Of a stretch of DNA of 64,000 bases, positions 57,489-64,000 are shown piece after piece. The stretch is taken from positions 211,069 to 275,068 of the forward strand of contig CAZPNX010000001.1 of assembly GCA_964588285.1 (NCBI GenBank), read 5' to 3'. Each line of letters begins with the position of its first letter. Position 1 is the stretch's first letter. Source of the stretch: CAZPNX01 sp964588285 (GTDB taxonomy: Bacteria > Edwardsbacteria > AC1 > EtOH8). A program made the position numbers and the translations under genes. Under the pieces are notes generated by a model. It was not told the origin of the DNA, did not search any database, and was given only the letters and a program-made list of their open reading frames with translations.

Positions 57489-58070
57489 TCAGGCCCTCAG
57501 TCCCCCCTCGATTAGTTTGCACAGGGAATGCTCCAAGGCCAGCTGGCATTCCTGAATAGCGGCGGTTCGGCCGCCGGCCGCCCTGATGAGTATATGGCAG
57601 TGCCTGTCCATCCGGCCGCCCTTGGGCCCGGTAAGGCCGACGACCTTCATCCCCAGCTTCTTGGCTTCCAGGCAGGCCTTTGTCACATTGGATGAATTGC
57701 CGCTGGTACTGATGGCTAAAAGGATGTCTCCCCGGCGGCCCAAGGCCTGAACCTGCCGGGAGAAAATCGTTTCGAATCCATGGTCGTTGGCCTCGGCCGT
57801 CAGCAACGAGGTGTCGGTGGTCAGGGCCAACGCCGCCAGGGGTCGTCTCTCGCGCTCGAACCTGACTACCAGCTCGGTGGCCAGGTGCTGGCTGTCGGCG
57901 GCGCTGCCGCCGTTGCCGCAGATCAGCAGCTGGCCGCCCTGGCGGAAGGCGGACAGGATGGCCTCGGCGGCCTCGGCCACTTTAGGGGCCTCGGCTCGGG
58001 CAGCCATCAGGTTTGAGGCGCTCTCCTCCAGATCGCGCTGGACCGAAAAGGCCATGTCGGCTCTCGTCAT
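57489..58070 (-). CDS. gmhA: Phosphoheptose isomerase (SIS domain)
   Basis: The product is 193 aa. SIS-domain GmhA features are GGQLLICGNGGSAADSQHLA, ELVVRFERERRPLAALALTT, GDILLAISTSGNSSNVTKAC and the C-terminal QECQLALEHSLCKLIE. It makes D-glycero-D-manno-heptose 7-phosphate, the first committed precursor of LPS core heptose, which fits a diderm cell with LPS-like polysaccharide. Its ATG overlaps the rfbD stop (ATGA). Confidence 0.94.
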   Translation of the reverse strand: MTRADMAFSVQRDLEESASNLMAARAEAPKVAEAAEAILSAFRQGGQLLICGNGGSAADSQHLATELVVRFERERRPLAALALTTDTSLLTAEANDHGFETIFSRQVQALGRRGDILLAISTSGNSSNVTKACLEAKKLGMKVVGLTGPKGGRMDRHCHILIRAAGGRTAAIQECQLALEHSLCKLIEGGLRA

Positions 58071-58918
58071 CTCCCGGCTCCAAAATCGGTGGATTTAATA
58101 TAATCGGCCAGGGCCTCAGGCCAACTGCGAAGCGGACGGCCGAAATCTCTGATCCAGTTGTAATTGCCCAACACCGAGTAGACAGGCCTTCTGGTGGGGG
58201 TGGGAAATTCCTTCGAGCTGATGGGTATCACCTTGGCCTTCACCCCGGACAGCCTTACCGCCTCGGAGGCAAAGGCGTGCCAGGTGCAGGTCCCGGAGTT
58301 GGTGATGTGGTAGGTGCCGTACCGGCCGCTTTCCGCCAGCTTGGCTAAAGCTTGGCTCAGATCCGGAGCATAGGTCGGCGACCCGGTCTGATCGTTCACC
58401 ACCCTCACCTCGCCGGACTCCCTGGCCCGGTTAAGTATGGTGGAGACGAAGTTTTTCCCGTGCCTTCCGAAGAGCCAGGAAATGCGGACGATGTAGTATC
58501 TGTCCAGCAGTTCCCTGACCGCTTCCTCCCCGGCTAACTTGGATCGCCCGTAATGTCCCAGGGGGTTGGGGCGATCGTCCTCACGGTAGGGTTCGCCCTT
58601 GGCGCCGTCGAATACAAAATCGGTGCTGATGTAGAGCATGGGAACGGCCAGCTCCCGGCAGGCCAGGGCCACCTGCCGCGTTCCCCGGCCGTTGACCAGC
58701 AGGGCGCGTTCCGGCTCCCGTTCGCAGCCGTCGACATTGGTCATGGCCGCCAGGTGCATAACCAATTCCGGCTTTCTCGAGACCATATGTGCCACCGAGC
58801 CGGGATCGGTCAGATCGAAGTCCTCTATGTCCACCCCGTCCACCTGGTGCCTCTCCGAGAGAACCGGGACCAGATCCCGCCCCAGCATGCCTTTGGCGCC
58901 GGTGACCAAAATCCTCAC
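58067..58918 (-). CDS. rfbD: dTDP-4-dehydrorhamnose reductase
   Basis: The product is 283 aa and belongs to the extended SDR fold: RILVTGAKGMLGRDLVPVLS, HLAAMTNVDGCEREP, LYISTDFVFDGAKGEPYREDD, the catalytic YGRSKLAGE (YxxxK) and ISWLFGRHGKNFV. It makes dTDP-L-rhamnose for surface polysaccharide. rfbA is upstream, but rfbB and rfbC are not in this window. Confidence 0.93.
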   Translation of the reverse strand: MRILVTGAKGMLGRDLVPVLSERHQVDGVDIEDFDLTDPGSVAHMVSRKPELVMHLAAMTNVDGCEREPERALLVNGRGTRQVALACRELAVPMLYISTDFVFDGAKGEPYREDDRPNPLGHYGRSKLAGEEAVRELLDRYYIVRISWLFGRHGKNFVSTILNRARESGEVRVVNDQTGSPTYAPDLSQALAKLAESGRYGTYHITNSGTCTWHAFASEAVRLSGVKAKVIPISSKEFPTPTRRPVYSVLGNYNWIRDFGRPLRSWPEALADYIKSTDFGAGR

Positions 58919-58924
58919 CTTAAT

Positions 58925-59065
58925 CCTCTTTTATCGATAATTGAAAATCCGAAATCGGAATATCGAAATCTGAAACAATATCTAACACCAAATGCATTTT
59001 ATCGTTATTCGTAATTCGAAATTCGGATTTGTTTTGAGATTGGATTTTCGATATTCGGATTTATA
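58925..59065. repeat. AT-rich AATTTCGAA-type intergenic repeat, copy 2
   Basis: The gap between rfbA and rfbD contains ATCCGAAATCGGAATATCGA, then TTCGTAATTCGAAATTCGGA, then TTTTCGATATTCGGATTT, forming an imperfect inverted pair around AACACCAAATGCATTTT. The words are those of 5985-6110. No gene is seen between 58919 and 59119. Confidence 0.55.
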
Positions 59066-59119
59066 AACAAGCCACGACATGACATTGTTTTCGTTCCGGT
59101 CGCATTTAAGGGATAGAGA

Positions 59120-59845
59120 TCACTTCAGCCTTTTCGATCCTATGTAATGGTTGACCCGCCACAGGTCGTCGATGGACGAGCCGGCGTCGCCCCACCAGCC
59201 CTTGACGATCTCATAGGTCATTCGGCCCGCCTTGATGTAGGCGTTGTTGACGTCGGTGATTTCCAGCTCTCCGCGCCCCGAGGGTTTGAGGGTGTCGATG
59301 ATGCGCCAGACCTCGGAGTCGTACATGTATATGCCGATGACCGCATAGTGGCTTTTCGGGTTCTTCGGTTTCTCCACAATGTTCTTCACCAGATGGCCCT
59401 TGAGCTCGGCCACCCCGTATTCCCGGGGGTTCGGCACCGACTTGAGGAAGATCTTGGCGCCGGTGGGCTGCTTTTTGAAATCCTCCACCGCCGGTTTGAT
59501 GGATCCGTCCAATATGTTGTCCCCCAGCATCACCACCACCTTATCTTCGCCCACAAAATGACGGCACAGGCCCAGGGCCTCGGCGATGCCCCCCTCCCGC
59601 TTCTGGTAGGTGTAGTTCATGTGCTTCAGGCCGAAATCCGAGCCGTTGCCGATGAGGCGCAGGAAGTCTCCGGCGGCGTTGCCCCCGGTCACCAGCATGA
59701 TGTCCCTGATGCCGGCCTCCACCAGGGTCTGGATGGGGTAGAAGATCATGGGCCGGTCGTAAACCGGCAGCAGGTGCTTGTTGGTGATGCTGGTCAGGGG
59801 CCGCAGCCTGGTGCCTAGGCCGCCGGCGAGAATGACTCCCTTCAT
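59120..59845 (-). CDS. rfbA: Nucleotidylyltransferase, short glucose-1-phosphate thymidylyltransferase
   Basis: The product is 241 aa. Features are MKGVILAGGLGTRLRPLTSI, NKHLLPVYDRPMIFYPI, VVMLGDNILDGS, YGVAELKGHLVKNIVEKPKN, GIYMYDSEVW, and GRGELEITDVNNAYIK with GWWGDAGSSIDDLW. This is the short, about 240-aa RmlA/RfbA variant lacking the extra C-terminal region of the 290-aa enzyme. It activates glucose-1-phosphate to dTDP-glucose. It starts 12 bp after the GGGP synthase stop. Confidence 0.94.
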   Translation of the reverse strand: MKGVILAGGLGTRLRPLTSITNKHLLPVYDRPMIFYPIQTLVEAGIRDIMLVTGGNAAGDFLRLIGNGSDFGLKHMNYTYQKREGGIAEALGLCRHFVGEDKVVVMLGDNILDGSIKPAVEDFKKQPTGAKIFLKSVPNPREYGVAELKGHLVKNIVEKPKNPKSHYAVIGIYMYDSEVWRIIDTLKPSGRGELEITDVNNAYIKAGRMTYEIVKGWWGDAGSSIDDLWRVNHYIGSKRLK

Positions 59846-59857
59846 GATGCCCTCTAT

Positions 59858-60595
59858 TTATTTATAGTGAATAGTTCTTGCGTAATCGGCAGCCCCAAAT
59901 CCGCCTCTGCCCTCCAGCGCGTTTCCCACCACCACCGCCAGGGCTCCGGCCTTGGCCTTCCGGGCGGCCTGCTCCGGGCTGCGGATGCCGCCCCCAACGA
60001 TGACCGGCAGTCCCGAATACTTGGCCACCTCGGAGATCATCCGGTCCGGCACCGGGTTCTGGGCACCGCTGCCGGCATCCAAATAGGCCAGCTTCATTCC
60101 CAGGTACCTGGCCGCCAGGGCGTGGGCCTTGGCGATGTCCGGTTTGTCCGAGGGGATGGGCACCGAATGGCTCATATAGGCGGCCGCGGTCAGCTTGCCT
60201 GACTCCACCAGCATGTAGGCGGTGGGAATGGCCTCCAGTTTCGAGTCCCTGACCGAAGGCGCCGCCTTCACCTGCTCCTCGATCAACAGATTCGAATTCC
60301 GGCCGCTGACCAGGGACATGAAGAGGATGGCGTCGGCCTCCTTTGACACTTGGTAAGCGCTGCCCGGGAAGATGATCACCGGCTTTTTAAAGCCGCGCTT
60401 CAGGGCGGCAATGGTTCTGTCGACTTGGTTGGAGATCATCAAGCTGGTGCCGAACAGAATGGCATCGGCGCCGGACTTTTGGTAGACAGTCCCGGCCCTA
60501 AAGGCCTCGGATGCCGACAGCTTGTCCGGGTCCAGAAGGACCAGGAAGCATGAGCCTTTCGCCTTTGCCGTTTTCAGCAGGTATTCGTAGATCAT
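59858..60595 (-). CDS. Geranylgeranylglyceryl-phosphate synthase (GGGPS/PcrB family)
   Basis: The product is 245 aa and a TIM barrel: CFLVLLDPDKLSASEAFRAG, DAILFGTSLMISNQVD, VIIFPGSAYQVSKEADAILF, LVSGRNSNLLIEEQV, MKLAYLDAGSGAQNPVPDRM and the phosphate loop PVIVGGGIRSPEQA. The family links sn-glycerol-1-phosphate to a polyprenyl diphosphate. The GSGA and long form place it nearer the group II enzymes found in some archaea and Bacteroidota. An archaeal-type ether lipid or a heptaprenylglyceryl product is possible. It is coupled to rfbA and the ferredoxin. Confidence 0.9.
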   Translation of the reverse strand: MIYEYLLKTAKAKGSCFLVLLDPDKLSASEAFRAGTVYQKSGADAILFGTSLMISNQVDRTIAALKRGFKKPVIIFPGSAYQVSKEADAILFMSLVSGRNSNLLIEEQVKAAPSVRDSKLEAIPTAYMLVESGKLTAAAYMSHSVPIPSDKPDIAKAHALAARYLGMKLAYLDAGSGAQNPVPDRMISEVAKYSGLPVIVGGGIRSPEQAARKAKAGALAVVVGNALEGRGGFGAADYARTIHYK

Positions 60596-60610
60596 AATCC
60601 CCCCATCGAC

Positions 60611-60838
60611 CTAACCCCTAGCTTCCCCTTCCCCAGCGGGGAAGGGGTTGGGGGTTGGGTCAGATTTTTCCATCAGCGCCCCGGTGGGGCACACCGCCAC
60701 GCATTGCCCGCAGCCGGTGCACCTGCCGTCGTCGACCTCCAGCCCCCAGCCGTGCAGGACGATGGCCAGGGCCGGGCAGACGCCGGAGCACAGGCCGCAC
60801 TGGCCGCATAATTGGCGATTGACTTCTATCTTCGACAA
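60611..60838 (-). CDS. 2x[4Fe-4S] ferredoxin with repeat-encoded tail
   Basis: The product is 75 aa. Two cluster motifs are complete: CGQCGLCSGVCP and CTGCGQCVAVCP. The natural end would be near ALMEK; the last ~17 residues (DPTPNPFPAGEGEARG) are encoded by a CCCCTTCCCC/GGGGAAGGGG hairpin repeat that reads into the gene. It is a likely electron carrier. It lies between alaS and GGGPS. Confidence 0.9.
   Translation of the reverse strand: MSKIEVNRQLCGQCGLCSGVCPALAIVLHGWGLEVDDGRCTGCGQCVAVCPTGALMEKSDPTPNPFPAGEGEARG
60625..60647. repeat. GC-rich hairpin repeat fused to the ferredoxin 3' end
   Basis: CCCCTTCCCC (60625-60634), AGC, GGGGAAGGGG (60638-60647) is a perfect 10-bp palindrome, flanked by TTGGGGGTTGGG. 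It is a typical dispersed REP-like unit and lies inside the ferredoxin reading frame. Confidence 0.65.
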
Positions 60839-60848
60839 GAGAAGGAAC

Positions 60849-60874
60849 CTCAGTGTTCTTTGTGCCCTGGTGTT

Positions 60875-60880
<6 letters not shown>
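60849..60880. repeat. Solo arm of the CACAAAG-type element
   Basis: CTCAGTGTTCTTTGTGCCCT followed by GGTGTTTT matches one arm of the elements at 15045 and 13009. No second arm is evident. It lies at the alaS stop. Confidence 0.35.
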
Positions 60881-63529
<2,649 letters not shown>

Positions 63530-63542
63530 AACTAGAATTAGA

Positions 63543-63941
63543 TTACTTAATCATACCTTTAAGCTCATCCATCCTCTTAAGAAATTGTTTCTGCGTTAAA
63601 ATGTCTTTTATTTTCCAACTTGGGTAGACAATTGCGATACCAGAATTATCTTGATAAAACCACTTTGATTCCGTTGTTTCAATTTTAGTTACTTCCTGAG
63701 GTATTGCATTGTAAAATCCATGCATAATGCCTAATAATAACGGCTTTGTACCGCCCACGGCAAAACTATTTCTAATAACTCTTGGACCTGGCCATAAAAA
63801 TATCGGGGCTCCGCTTAAACCCGGGATAGAGATGCTATTAAGAAATATTACTTCTTGTTCTGTCTGAATTGTATTATCCCCAACTTTGAATTTTATGGGA
63901 ACTTTTTCATCTGGTATAAGTGCTATAGAGCCTTCTTTCAT
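63543..63941 (-). pseudogene. Trypsin-like serine peptidase C-terminal fragment, low GC
   Basis: The 132-codon frame contains SISIPGLSGAPIFLW, where G-L-S-G-A-P fits the nucleophile-serine loop of trypsin-like peptidases, followed by LLLGIMHGFYN and a NSGIAIVYPSWKIKDIL end. The catalytic His and Asp would lie upstream, but in-frame sequence stops at TAG 63989-63987. The ATG at 63941 has no RBS, and residues continue sensibly before it (TINQIYSSLP). So it is probably the truncated or frameshifted end of a larger gene. Base composition is much more AT-rich than all neighbours, suggesting recent transfer. Confidence 0.5.
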
Positions 63942-64000
63942 TATTGGGAGCGATGAGTAAATTTGGTTGATGGTTAAATCTGTAACCTATTGAAAAAAGG

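Overview
The window is GC-rich (roughly 58-60% by eye) and every intact protein gene is on the minus strand; the only plus-strand genes are two insertion-sequence relics. Gene content points to an uncultured diderm bacterium near the FCB group (lineages such as Candidatus Edwardsbacteria, TA06, WOR-3 or Zixibacteria; this is a guess). The clues are a PorU-like C25 peptidase next to a PorV-like protein, several proteins with type IX-type C-terminal sorting domains, Omp85 and LolA, a geranylgeranylglyceryl-phosphate synthase, split transketolase halves and many dispersed palindromic repeats.

Layout, in transcription order from high to low coordinates. 63.9-58.1 kb: a low-GC protease fragment, alaS, a ferredoxin, GGGP synthase, rfbA, an AT-rich repeat, then rfbD-gmhA-ybbR-tsaD-maf-mtnA with overlapping ends. 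53.9-46.0 kb: a consensus promoter, then TPR protein, M24 peptidase, efp, pilT, comB, ftsK, lolA. 45.9-43.5 kb: IS1595-like and IS481-like relics, a DUF4143 ATPase with its own promoter and operator-like palindrome, and an RHS relic. 43.5-38.4 kb: dGTPase, thioesterase, PLD-like protein, a 175-bp MITE-like repeat, DUF3795, rimO, prepilin peptidase. 38.1-27.2 kb: a strong promoter, a structured ~190-nt leader ending in a terminator-like hairpin, then porU-porV-M6 protease-DUF5683 and a terminator. 27.1-20.8 kb: a beta-propeller lipoprotein, a 1127-aa outer-membrane protein, an Omp85 protein and a PPC-domain protein. 20.7-15.4 kb: the second MITE copy, transaldolase, then the two transketolase halves separated by three unrelated genes. 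15.4-9.6 kb: aminotransferases, a GDT1-type transporter, zinc-ribbon protein, sialidase-like surface protein, SH3 lipoprotein and tRNA-Ala. 9.5-7.0 kb: serC, hicBA, serA. 6.9-0 kb: a promoter followed by pspA, a substrate-binding protein fused to an OmpA domain, ABC permease, an inserted GxxExxY gene, ABC ATPase, a two-TM coiled-coil protein and a AAA ATPase cut by the window edge.

The best candidate for an undescribed system is the 0-6.9 kb cluster. It couples PspA to an ABC importer-like complex whose binding protein is tethered to the inner membrane at one end and carries a peptidoglycan-binding domain at the other, plus a membrane coiled-coil protein and an AAA ATPase; an envelope-tension or membrane-stress role is inferred. 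Next in interest are the PorV-like protein with a ~520-residue helical insertion and the leader in front of porU. A third theme is small inverted-repeat elements that sit at gene ends and in several places supply the stop codon or last residues of the neighbouring gene. All calls come from reading the sequence; no database search was run.
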